Positions 1-7,364 of a stretch of DNA of 11,166 bases are shown here, piece by piece. The DNA is from Dunaliella salina (taxonomy: Eukaryota; Chlorophyta; Chlorophyceae; Chlamydomonadales; Dunaliellaceae). A program made the translations under genes and the position numbers. The notes under the pieces are model-generated. The model had not been told where the DNA came from. It saw only the letters and a list, made by a program, of their open reading frames with translations, and did not search any database. Numbering within the stretch: the first letter of the stretch is position 1; every line of letters starts with the position of its first letter. Location: contig MU069718.1 in NCBI GenBank assembly GCA_002284615.2, positions 145,779 to 156,944 on the forward strand. Reading direction: 5' to 3'.

Positions 1-98
1 TCTTTTCTTTTCTTTTCTTTTCTTTTCTTTTCTTTTCTTTTCTTTTCTTTTCTTTTCTTTTCTTTTCTTTTCTTTTCTTTTCTTTTCTTTTCTTTTCT
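1..98. repeat. (TCTTT)n pentanucleotide microsatellite
   Basis: Nearly 20 perfect copies of TCTTT run from the first base to about 98, where the phase breaks. The tract is cut by the window edge, so its full length is unknown. One strand is purely pyrimidine and the other purely purine. Confidence 0.98.
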
Positions 99-501
99 CT
101 TCTGGTCAAGAAGTAGCTGCTGACTGCAGGGCTGCACTTCAATTGCAGCTCACAGATGTGTTATACAACAGGTGACTACGACATGGCTAGATAAGGAGCT
201 TTTTTGCTGCCTCCATTGTTACTGACTCTATGTCAGTGATGCACAGTTGTGTCAAGTCTTCTCTGGTCAGCGTAGTCTTGCTTTGTGCACCTGAGTGAGG
301 AGGCTGCTGACGTTTCATAGCACAGAATACCATGATGGAGGGACAAATTCACTGTTTTTCAGAATGGGTTTAGAAAAAGAAAAAAATCAAGGAGGAAGTT
401 TCTGGGGCAAGCGTGTACGGAAGAGCCAGAGTGTATATGCTTTGCCATAGGCAAGCGTACCACAAGCCCATGCTTGATCTCAAGCCCTTCCCACCCTGTT
501 T
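99..501. other. Unassigned sequence
   Basis: I recognise no gene, RNA or repeat here. Short open frames near 359-655 overlap on both strands, show no domain signature and run across the 26-bp repeat that follows. Confidence 0.5.
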
Positions 502-579
502 CCTCCATAATAAGTATGCCTCTCGCTCCTCCATAATCCGTATGCCTCACGCTCCTCCATACTACATACGTCTTGTGCC
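502..579. repeat. 26-bp tandem repeat, three copies
   Basis: Units begin at 502, 528 and 554, each opening with CCTCCATA. The first two are almost identical (CCTCCATAAT, then GTATGCCTC and CGCT). The third keeps its first half and diverges afterwards. This explains the repeated peptide-like pattern in the local open frames. Confidence 0.9.
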
Positions 580-649
580 ACAGAGAAAGGGGAAAAGAGG
601 AAGTAGAAGGATGGGAAGGGATGGGCTCCATGGCAGGAGGAGCTTAACA

Positions 650-1740
650 GTCTAGGAAAGGCAGTGTGGGAAATTTCGTTGGACCATCATGAATACCACC
701 ACCAGGGAGGATAGCTTCTCTGAAGTGCATGCATCCATAATGACGATGTAATGTTCTTAATTTCCTTTGCCAAGTTCCTTACCGCAGATGCTTAGTCCTT
801 GATGGTGGTGACTTATGTTCATTCTGTTTACCCGTGGATGAGTGCATCTGAGTAGGGTGTTGGAGGTGCTATCAGGTGAACCACAAAGAGGGCACAGAGA
901 AGGCCCAAAGTGGCCACTGAAGCGTCTGTCAGCGGCATGTTTGCCATTGTAGAGGTGTCTGTTCGATACTTGAGGATGTTGGTCTGTTCTTTGAGGGTCA
1001 CAGCTTTCATATACCAGGAAATATTGCTGATTTTGGAATTAGCAGTGGGATGAGTGTTGGGCATTCTGAGCAGGTTTTGTCAATTTCCAAAGCTATAAGT
1101 GCTAAGGTTCGCTGTCCCCAATTTTTTGTTTTTTATGCATGATTTGTTTCAGTTTGGCTTGGATGTTTTAAAGGGGCCAGTATTCTGTATGAGAGCTAGG
1201 TGTTGTGACAAATGCATCAAGCCAAAAGAGATGAAAGAAAGGTTTTTCTGCCTGATTGAGTGATTTGTGAGCGTCATTTAGCAACATAGCTGCTTGGAGT
1301 GCAAGATCATCCGCGCCTTCATTACCAAGGACGCCACTGTGTGGTTTTACTTTGTGGAAGTGTACAGGGCCCCCTAAAGCACTCATACAAGTTATAACCT
1401 TTTTGAAGTGCATGGACATGTCCAAAAGTTTGAAAATTCGGTCTCTAATCTGGTTCAGTGCTGAAAAACTGTCACTCACAATCAAAGTGTGCCCTTGCTG
1501 TAGAGCCACCGAATTGCAGCAAGCTCTGCTCTATTCGTTGTATATGTGGGCCCATGGCTCTCAGGATTTTTTGTGCAGGTGATAGTTTCAGAGGCGTATA
1601 TATCTTCCTAAATGAAAGAAGATGCTTCTGCCTGCTGCATATTTCTATTGTAGGAGTTTATGACACTGCCATCTATAGGTGTCGCCAGTCTGGGAATTTT
1701 GGTTATAGGGGCTGCAGGTATGATTGTACGTCAGGTTTCT
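650..1740 (-). pseudogene. Degenerate LINE ORF: RNase H domain, CCHC knuckle and start of an RLE domain (Dualen/RandI-like)
   Basis: Remnant of the C-terminal half of a non-LTR retrotransposon polyprotein. Reading down the minus strand from about 1735, the four RNase HI acidic motifs appear in order: IDGS (1665-1673), NRAELAAIR (ending near 1510), LIVSDSFSAL, and GNEGADDLALQAA (about 1300-1330). RNase H would remove the RNA template during element copying. Downstream comes a cysteine knuckle, CPLCGSPDSTSNTLLRC, then IVIMDAC, fading out near 650. The copy is broken by an in-frame TAG (1608-1610), a frameshift near 1508 inside the RNase H core, another near 955, and a stop just after the knuckle. 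The knuckle histidine is replaced by Asn. From about 660 to 1115 it matches the nested element at 4290-4749 closely at nucleotide level (roughly 80-85% by eye). The left boundary is approximate. The upstream boundary is not defined because nothing convincing was read beyond 1740. Confidence 0.8.
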
Positions 1741-2361
1741 TTGTTGGCTGCAACTTCAAAAAGTTGTGTGTGTCATGATGCAAGAGTTCCAATCGTTTCC
1801 TCCATGTGCTAGGTGCTTTTAAACAGATAAAGTGTCTTGTTTCCCTGCAACCTGTTGACTGCTTCTGTAGTACCATGTCCCTCTGGGAATTTCACGTTGT
1901 AAGTCCTCAAACCATTATGGACTAGCATGGAAGAGACTTTGCTTCCCCTCATTGTCCAAAATGGCAATAAGCTGCATTTGCCTCACATTTTTTTCAGGAG
2001 GAGCGATAGGATGAAGCTAGGTATGGGTTGTTGGAATGTTAAGCTTTCGGAAAGGAATTTGGCAGGAGGCATATATATCGTCACAGTCGGGCAGTCTTAT
2101 GTGGCGCTGGACTTTTTATTCCCTTGGTCCACCCGACTCGTGGTGCCTTATCCCTAGGTGTTCTCTTTTCCTCAAATGAGGTGGGGAGTACTTTCACTGC
2201 CTATGTATTTATTATACTCTTATCTTTTGCAGCAAGTTGCTTGACCTGCTGGCCTGAACCAGCCAGTACAATCACCATGAGATCAAAGAGGAAGAACGGT
2301 CTTCTCAGATGTCAAGACTTTATTTCCAAAATCAAGGGTTTTCCATGTCTGGATGGCATAA
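1741..2361. other. Unassigned region between two LINE relics
   Basis: By position this could hold more of the 5' side of the minus-strand LINE, or the start of the plus-strand relic that follows. Minus-strand frames near 1930 give LINE-like scraps (SSMLVHNGLR) without a diagnostic motif. A plus-strand frame at about 2240-2360 contains CLTCWPEPASTITM, which might be a decayed cysteine knuckle like CPLCGTPDSTSH in the related copy, but the histidine and last cysteine do not line up. I do not assign either with confidence. Confidence 0.35.
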
Positions 2362-2938
2362 TCCAGAAAGCTAAAAAAAAAACAGATCACCTGGCAACTC
2401 CCTACGCATGCCTCAAACAGAAAGATACCTAAGTATTTCTTCCCACGTAACCTTCTAGAGAGGAAAAGACCCAACTCAAGTCGACCAGATGCTATTTTAA
2501 TCACCCCTTATACTGCCAAGCCTACTTCTAATAGTGTTTATCCTATCCATTCACATCACGCTTTGCACACATCCACACGGAAGACCACACAAGCTAGCCG
2601 CGTGAAGCAAGCCCATGAACTTTATGCAAACAATCGCCACGTGCACCTAATAGAAGTCGCGTGAAGACACCAGGTCAGAGCATCAGTTGAACGCGGACAA
2701 GCAGCAGCATGCACACCTTCGTAAACTTTAAAGCGCTAAAGCTAAAAAAATCCACCTCATTCTACTGGGTGTTGGAGGAATTATTTATACTGAGCACACC
2801 CTCAAGCAATTCAAACAACTAGGACTGGATTCCTAATGTGTCACTACGCTTGCTCAACAACTTCATGCCCATTCTGTTCAATATGCCCATAAACCCATTT
2901 CCACACATCACGCTATCCAAAACAAGAACACTTCCCAC
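2362..2938 (+). pseudogene. Degenerate C-terminal restriction-like endonuclease (RLE) domain of a second RandI-like LINE family
   Basis: An open frame without ATG runs from 2362 to a TGA at 2662-2664 and contains SRPDAILITPY (RPD at 2482-2490) and VHLIEV (Glu codon 2653-2655). These are the spaced acidic positions expected of the PD-(D/E)xK-type nuclease of early-branching LINEs. A frameshift just before the TGA moves the homology to another frame: REDTRSEHQLNADKQQH, then IHLILLGVGGIIYTEHTL, LAQQLHAHSVQYAHK and AIQNKNTSH. Two in-frame stops (TAA at 2729-2731 and 2834-2836) confirm decay. The nested element at 3539-4749 has the same order (RPD, HLIEL, LGL, LH.H) but a much shorter RPD-to-HLIE spacing and lacks the LLGVGG segment, so this is a distinct family. 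The domain would nick target DNA to prime reverse transcription. No start codon or upstream RT is preserved. Confidence 0.75.
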
Positions 2939-2940
2939 GT

Positions 2941-3538
2941 AAGATCCCTGATACACAGCTCAGGTTTTACCCAGATAGGAGCACGCTGCATCCCCTTTTT
3001 ATTTTGAGGCACCTGAAGCATGCTGCAAAAAAGCTCAAATTACAGCAATAACCTAGACTGCATGCTACCTTCATAGACTTCACTCAAGCCTATGACACCG
3101 TACCTCGCTTGCAATTTTGGGACCATCTGCAGCGCATTGCCATGCCTGCATTACTTCTACATGCAAGTAAAGAGATGTATCAGGATCATGAATATATTTT
3201 GATGGATGGGGATAAAAGGGCACATGTGCATCCTACAAATGGAGTTAAGCAAGGTTGTCCTCTGTCTCCTCTCTTGCTTTCTCTGTACATCAATGACATG
3301 GGCAGACACGTCAGTGAAGGGATAAAAGGTGCTTTGATAGGAGATGGAGTAAATGGTGTGCCGTATATGCTGCATGCGGATGACCTGAGTTTAACTGCTA
3401 ATGACCCAGGCAAAATGCAGGTTATGTTAAACAGGTTGTGGATATGTGAAGCGAAAAGGGGGCTGACTATCAACACGTCTAAGTCAGAGGTCGTACACTT
3501 TAATAGTAAGCCTTGTTCTTCCTTGCCTACCTTCATGT
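2941..3538 (+). pseudogene. LINE reverse transcriptase, fingers and palm (interrupted)
   Basis: RNA-directed DNA polymerase of a LINE. The open frame starts upstream of the first possible start codon. Conserved blocks appear in order: LRFYPDRSTLHPLFILRHL (about 2956-3012), FIDFTQAYDTVPR with the first catalytic Asp at 3076-3078, NGVKQGCPLSPLLLSLYIND (about 3238-3297), MLHADDLSL with the Asp pair at 3379-3384, and GLTINTSKSEVVHFN. The usual YADD is HADD here, which a single T-to-C change from Tyr would give. A TAA at 3049-3051 breaks the frame between the first two blocks. The coding sense ends at PTFM (3537), where the nested element enters and supplies an accidental stop at 3538-3540. The thumb continues at 4751. 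Confidence 0.93.
3534..3538. repeat. Target-site duplication, left copy (catgt)
   Basis: The five bases catgt lie directly beside the 3' end of the nested minus-strand LINE and recur at 4750-4754 beside its 5' truncation point. The reading frame of the host RT is restored if one copy and the insert are removed. Confidence 0.8.
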
Positions 3539-3823
3539 AAATTCCATAATAAGAATTGACTAAGAATATATAAACCTAAATGTTGAAGTAAAGCATGGAA
3601 ACCAGCAGATTCTACAGCTAATAATATTCACCCAATTTCATTAATAGTACTAAAAGCAAATAAGATACGTAAAGCAGGTTGATTATAGGCACTAAAAGAA
3701 TATAAAATAAAGTAAGTAAAGTCTACGCTGGTACTTACCAGCGTGCATTAAGGAAAGACCCAACAGTTAGCACTGGCACTAACAGTGAGCCCCACCAAAG
3801 AAGGCTTACTATGAGCAGCCCAG
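3539..3823 (-). other. 3' untranslated region of the nested LINE
   Basis: About 285 bases follow the stop codon of the nested element. The half nearest the coding region has mixed composition and contains a near-perfect palindrome (3725-3744). The distal 180 bases are strongly AT-rich and end GGAATTT at the target-site repeat. No poly(A), AATAAA-driven tail or simple-repeat tail is seen at the very end. Confidence 0.65.
3725..3744. other. Near-perfect palindrome / potential hairpin in the LINE 3' UTR
   Basis: ACGCTGGTA and TACCAGCGT form a 9-bp inverted repeat with only two bases (CT) between the arms. In RNA the closing pairs would open to give a short stable hairpin. It lies about 80 bases after the stop codon of the nested element, so a role in 3'-end recognition by the element's own enzyme is possible but is inference. 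Confidence 0.7.
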
Positions 3824-4749
3824 CTAATGAGGGGCCCGCGGGTTGTCGGCCATCCGTCCGGCTGCGCGCCTCGCTGTCCTGTACGCAGCCCTCCCTATAG
3901 CCCCCTCCCCCAAAACCCCATTGCTTACGTTACTGAATTGGATGGCATTTTTGGTGTTGTGAATTTTTTTTAGGGACTTTACAGCGTGATAATGGAGTTC
4001 TTTGGCAGTTTTGTGAGCTTTGTCTTCGGTTAGGCCAAGTTTGCAGAGGGGATGAATAGTGTAGGGATTGAAGATAGTTCAATGGTGCGTTTGTGCTGAT
4101 TTTGCGCAGTGTGGAGAGCTTGTTCGGTTTTGGTGTCAGAGCAAAAGTTGAGCTCAATGAGGTGGATATCTCTGTCTCTAGGATTCATGTCCTGCAGGTA
4201 ATGTGTGGAGTCTCTGCCTTCAAGGGGTAAAACTATAATGCCATCAGGGCGACTGAGCTGTGTGTGTGGTGGTTGTCTGGATGGAAACAACCAATGTGGA
4301 ATGTGTCGGTGTACAGTAATTGGAATCTCCATATCCAGGGAGCGTAGCCTCTCTGTATTACATGCATCTATAGAAACGATGTAAGATCCAAAGTCTCCTT
4401 TGCTTCTTGCTTCACCACAGATGCTGAGTGCTTTATGGTGGCGATTGATATTCATCCTGTTTATCTGTGGGTGAGTGCACCTGAGTAGGGTATGGGAGGT
4501 GCTATCAGGTGTACCACAAAGAGGGCAAAGAGAAGGCTCAGTGTAGCCACTGAAGCGTCTGGCATGTTTGCCATTGTAAAGGGTGTCCGTTCGATTCTTG
4601 AGGACATTTGTTTTTTCTTTGAGAGTCACAGCTTTCATGTGCCAGAAAGCATTACTAATTTTTGGGTTGGCAGTGGGGTGAGCATTGGACATTCTGAGCA
4701 GGCTCTGCCAATTTTGGTAGCTATAAGTGCTGAGGTTTGCTGTTCCCAA
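3824..4749 (-). pseudogene. CCHC knuckle plus restriction-like endonuclease of the nested LINE (truncated, one frameshift)
   Basis: C-terminal endonuclease region of a LINE polyprotein. From about 4749 the frame stays open to 4030 and includes KISNAFWHMKAVTLKEKTN, a complete C-X2-C-X7-H-X4-C knuckle (CPLCGTPDSTSHTLLRC, 4477-4527), INRMNINRHHKALSIC, SRPDGIIVLP (RPD at 4243-4251) and IHLIELNFCSDT (Glu codon 4153-4155). CCHC followed by RPD and a downstream acidic residue is the layout of R2-type RLE domains. A frameshift near 4055-4075 moves the homology to a second frame: HPLCKLGLTEDKAHKTAKEL, SLKKIHNTKNAIQFSN, and the basic end YRTARRAAGRMADNPRAPH, stopping at TAG 3824-3826. Compared with the copy at 2362-2938 it seems to lack the segment around LLGVGG. 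The in-frame Met codons upstream of 4749 belong to the antisense of the host element and are not a true start. Confidence 0.85.
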
Positions 4750-4754
4750 CATGT
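4750..4754. repeat. Target-site duplication, right copy (catgt)
   Basis: Partner of the catgt at 3534-3538, located at the truncated 5' end of the nested LINE. The ATG inside it (4751-4753) continues as ATG TGT GGA GAT in the host RT frame, matching the broken end after PTFM. Confidence 0.8.
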
Positions 4755-5886
4755 GTGGAGATGTGGCTCTACCTGAAAAAGAGCAGTTTAAACACCTTGG
4801 TATGCTTGTTGACAAGCACATGAATTTGAAGGTGTCAGAGGAATTTGCTGTGCGGCCTTGCATGGCTACTCAGCAAAGGATTAAGAAGTGTGTGCAAGAA
4901 CATGGTCTGAGGAATAAGCCATACGCTCTGATTTGGCTCTCCAAAGTGTATGGCATTCCAGCCGGATGTATGCGTGCCAAGCGTGGGGAACTGAATACCT
5001 ACAAGAAGGCAGTGAGTTCAAAAGCCAGTTGCAGAAAAGGCAATTATGCTCTCCGAGGCATTGTCTAGGTGTGAAGAGTTCTGCCACGAACTGGCCAGTA
5101 TTGAGAGGGTGTGGCCAAGAGCCTCTACAATTTTATTGGTTTAGGGCCACTGTTAAGTTTTTTAACACTATGCCTGATTTGAACAGTGAGACATTACGAA
5201 GAGTGCTAAGAGCGGATTTACGCCTGACTATTAGGGAAGAGTCTTGTTGGTCTGCACATGTGTCTACAGCCTCTGATGGCATGCGGCATGAGGACATGCT
5301 GAAGCAGAAGATGCCGAGTGCTCCTAAGATCCCCATCATGATGCAGGATCTTTTAGGGGATTTGAGGTACGGGCAACAAAAGATATGGAGGGAAGCGGAT
5401 GCTGTGAGTCCCTGAGGAGTGAACAGGAAAGCAGTGACTTACCATCATTGGTGCAGAAGGCCTTTAAATGAAACAGCGCGCACACACTTTTGTGTCCCAA
5501 CATATTTATTTAAGAATTTGGATAAAGGAGTCATGAGGAATTTGAGTAGGTTTAGGCTTTGTGCCCACTGCTTGAAGGTCGAATCCTGTAAATGGCTGGG
5601 TGGTTCAAACATTTGTGACAAGTGTGAGTGTGCTGAAGTCCAGGGCGAGGAACATGTACTCCTCTACTGCAATTGCCTGGAGATGTGTGAGCTGCGCAGA
5701 AAATATAAGGACTTGTTCAAAACCATTACATACCTTAGTTAGCCTAACTTCCAAACACTGACTCCATTCCTTTCTTGGCGCTACCACGTTTTGACTGATC
5801 CTGAGATCAATACTTTTCTAAATCAAGACTTGTACAGGTCTTCGAAATTTTCGTCAGAGTTCGTTTCAATTTTTGATGCTGGCTGA
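4751..5886 (+). pseudogene. LINE RT thumb, linker and C-terminal CCHC region (continuation of the interrupted element)
   Basis: Second half of the interrupted L1-like ORF. It opens with CGDVALPEKEQFKHLGMLVD, where FKHLG is RT block 7, and continues through a linker (IPAG, then MYACQAWGTEYL) and a long helical-looking region to a cysteine knuckle, CDKCECAEVQGEEHVLLYC (5614-5670, C-X2-C-X8-H-X4-C), preceded by LCAHC. Such a knuckle is usual at the C-terminus of L1-type LINE ORF2 proteins. A one-base loss near 4965 shifts the frame. After that a single frame runs to 5886, broken only by TGA at 5413-5415 and TAG at 5740-5742. The reading after the TAG (PFLSWRYHVL, NQDLYRSSKF) still looks coding and ends at TGA 5884-5886. 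Its nucleic-acid-binding role is inferred from the family. Confidence 0.88.
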
Positions 5887-6263
5887 GATTGTGTCACCAG
5901 CAGCCGATCAGCCAGAGTCTCAGGCTGTAGGCCACCCTTGTAACCCTTGTACTTCCCACAGCCAGGTTCTAAAGACAGGTGCTTCTATAACCCTCCAGGT
6001 CTCCATGAGCATGTCTTGTCTCTCTTCTTGTAGTGGAGGAGGCTCACGGCTCTTTATGAGCCAATGCGTCCCTCTTCCTCAATTGATGTTCGGAAGGTTT
6101 CTCTGCCTACGTATTTTTTTTCTATTCTTTTCCTTTCCTTGTCTTTTCTCTGGCCGGTAAACTCCCAACACAATCTGTCTTTTGGTATGACAAGCTGCCC
6201 AAGCAGGAGTAGCAGATGGGATCGTTTTAAGGGGAGACATTACCTTGGGCACAATCGGATCAG
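5887..6263. other. Unassigned; possibly the 3' UTR of the plus-strand LINE
   Basis: There is no coding signature. It contains a small inverted repeat (GGCTCA at 6041-6046, TGAGCC at 6057-6062) and a pyrimidine-rich stretch at about 6111-6153 (T8 then CTATTCTTTTCC). It follows the final stop of the L1-like element directly and could be its untranslated tail, but no poly(A) or target-site repeat was found to fix an end. Confidence 0.4.
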
Positions 6264-6470
6264 TTGAAATTGTTGAGAAACTCTGATGACACCTGGGGCA
6301 ACTCAGCCAAAAATGCAGCGAAATGGTGGGGGTCATCAAGTCTTACAACGTTAACAAAATTGATGTATTTTAACGCATGCTTGAGAGCGCCCTCACAAAA
6401 AAAAAACCTGCCCAGTTTGCAAACCTTGTACATGGATTTCAAAGAGACACATCATCCGAAATGTCCGATC
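6264..6470 (+). pseudogene. Possible fragment of a LINE post-RT region
   Basis: An open frame here reads DDTWGNSAKNAAKWWG, then APSQKKNLPSLQTLYMDFKE. The pattern of an Arg/Lys-Lys-Trp-x-Gly block followed after about 35 residues by LPSLxxLY resembles the region after the RT thumb in many LINE ORF2 proteins, where a (R/K)KWxGLP motif precedes GLPSLxxLY. The match is short and contains no catalytic residue. An A10 run near 6398-6407 is a likely slip site. No in-frame ATG is needed, and the following ~270 bases of open frame lie in a duplicated non-coding segment. It could be chance; a protein profile search would settle it. Confidence 0.35.
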
Positions 6471-6860
6471 ACTTTCACGAGCTTCAGTCCACTTCTCAAT
6501 GCGCGCGGCTTATGGCCTGCGTACACTTTTTTATTTTTCCTTGCAGCCCAATCAGGCAAAGCGGATCCTGGAAAGGGCCATACCTGCAGCAGAAAGCGCA
6601 GGAAAGCTGCGCCCCCCCGCGTGCATGCCGGGGCTGCCTGGCAACACCTCCAAAATTCATCACGGATGTCTAAGAGACTCCCTTCCCAAAGCGTCCGATC
6701 ACTTTCACTAGCTGGACCGGACTCTGCCCCAGTCTCTTAAGCAAAGCGAAGCTTGGAGGCGGCCATGCCTGCAGCAGAGAGCGCGGCAGAGGCGCGCCCC
6801 CCCGCATGCATGCGCACTGGCCTGTGCGCCACAGGCTGCCTGATTGGCACAACCAGGGGA
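6465..6860. repeat. Diverged tandem duplication (~185-230 bp units)
   Basis: The phrase GTCCGATCACTTTCAC occurs at about 6463 and again at about 6693. Other shared landmarks are GCAAAGCG, CCTGCAGCAGA (6583 and 6768) and a GCGCCCCCCCGC block followed by GCATG. The spacing drops from 230 to 185 bases along the unit, so one copy carries a deletion of about 45 bases. A 7-bp stem hairpin (GCCTGTG-CGC-CACAGGC, 6820-6836) lies in the second copy. Confidence 0.75.
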
Positions 6861-7364
6861 GACCTGCAGGCATTGCAAAGACGAAGCAGACTAAGACTAA
6901 GGCCCTTCGGCAACAACCATGGCGGTATTCCTCTCAGTGGCCCATTTGCAAATCAGAGTTCTCACAAACCATGCTTGTTCCCCCAGCCTTTGGGCGACCT
7001 CACACTTTGCATCAGGCAGAAGGCACTCCCAGTTTCTGGGTCTCCTGACGTTAGCTTCATGTTTGAGCATCGTTGTGCCAAACCAGCCCGGCAGCATTTG
7101 CGGCTTCCATGGAGACGTTTGATGCCACAGTAACCCAGCGAGTTTGAAGTCTCCCCTTTGCTGAAATCACTCCCCGGTGTTGAGCATGACTGTGCAAGCT
7201 GGATAACAGCAGCGGAGAGGGGCCCTTACCCCATGCTGCTCAGGCGTTCAGCATGAGCTTGAATGCAGGACACAAATTACACAGGATGACCCACCTGGCA
7301 GGGGTGCCAAACATGGCGGGGCGCGCAGAAGCGCGCGAGGCAAAGGTCCCCAGCGAAGCCCCAG
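6861..7364. other. Unassigned sequence
   Basis: No gene or domain recognised. Overlapping open frames on both strands (6897-7133) lack family signatures and have no consistent coding look. A 10-bp palindrome, ATTTGCAAAT, occurs near 6945. Confidence 0.45.

Larger units (their letters stand above)
3539..4749 (-). mobile_element. Nested 5'-truncated Dualen/RandI-like LINE
   Basis: A 1,211-bp insertion in the opposite orientation to its host element. Its first bases (minus strand, from 4749: TTGGGAACAGC) correspond to an internal position of the related copy near 1115, so it lacks everything upstream, including RNase H and RT. That is the usual 5' truncation of target-primed reverse transcription. 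It keeps the CCHC knuckle, the RLE domain, a basic C-terminal tail and a ~285-bp 3' untranslated region, and ends in GGAATTT without a poly(A) tail. Flanking direct repeats of catgt mark both ends. It is younger than the LINE it interrupts. Confidence 0.9.
2941..5886 (+). mobile_element. L1-like LINE relic, 5'-truncated, split by a nested LINE
   Basis: A single plus-strand element is carried by two blocks, 2941-3538 (reverse transcriptase) and 4750-5886 (thumb, linker, C-terminal CCHC knuckle). They are separated by the minus-strand insertion at 3539-4749. Removing that insertion and one copy of the flanking catgt joins the blocks in frame with no evident gap. The 5' end (endonuclease and ORF1) is missing. 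About 1.7 kb of element sequence remains. The 3' end is not sharply defined: after the final TGA at 5884-5886 comes untranslated-looking DNA with no clear poly(A) tail. Three in-frame stops and one frameshift make it inactive. Confidence 0.88.

Noticed and set aside
2283..2504. Minus-strand 73-codon frame with KYLGIFLF, resembling an RT thumb motif.
   Set aside because: It overlaps the better supported plus-strand RLE frame (PNSSRPDAILITP), and the rest of the peptide has no RT blocks.
650..2938. Twin-priming inversion: the minus-strand relic (650-1740) ends just before the RPD motif, and the plus-strand relic (2362-2938) begins just before it, as if they were two halves of one 5'-inverted LINE insertion.
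   Set aside because: The minus-strand relic is close in nucleotide sequence to the nested element, whereas the plus-strand relic differs strongly from that element around RPD-HLIE. The two relics therefore appear to be different families, and the matching breakpoints are probably coincidence.
2941..5886. Stop-codon reassignment, because the LINE frame reads well on both sides of its internal stops.
   Set aside because: TAA, TGA and TAG are all involved, and frameshifts occur as well. Ordinary pseudogene decay explains this better.
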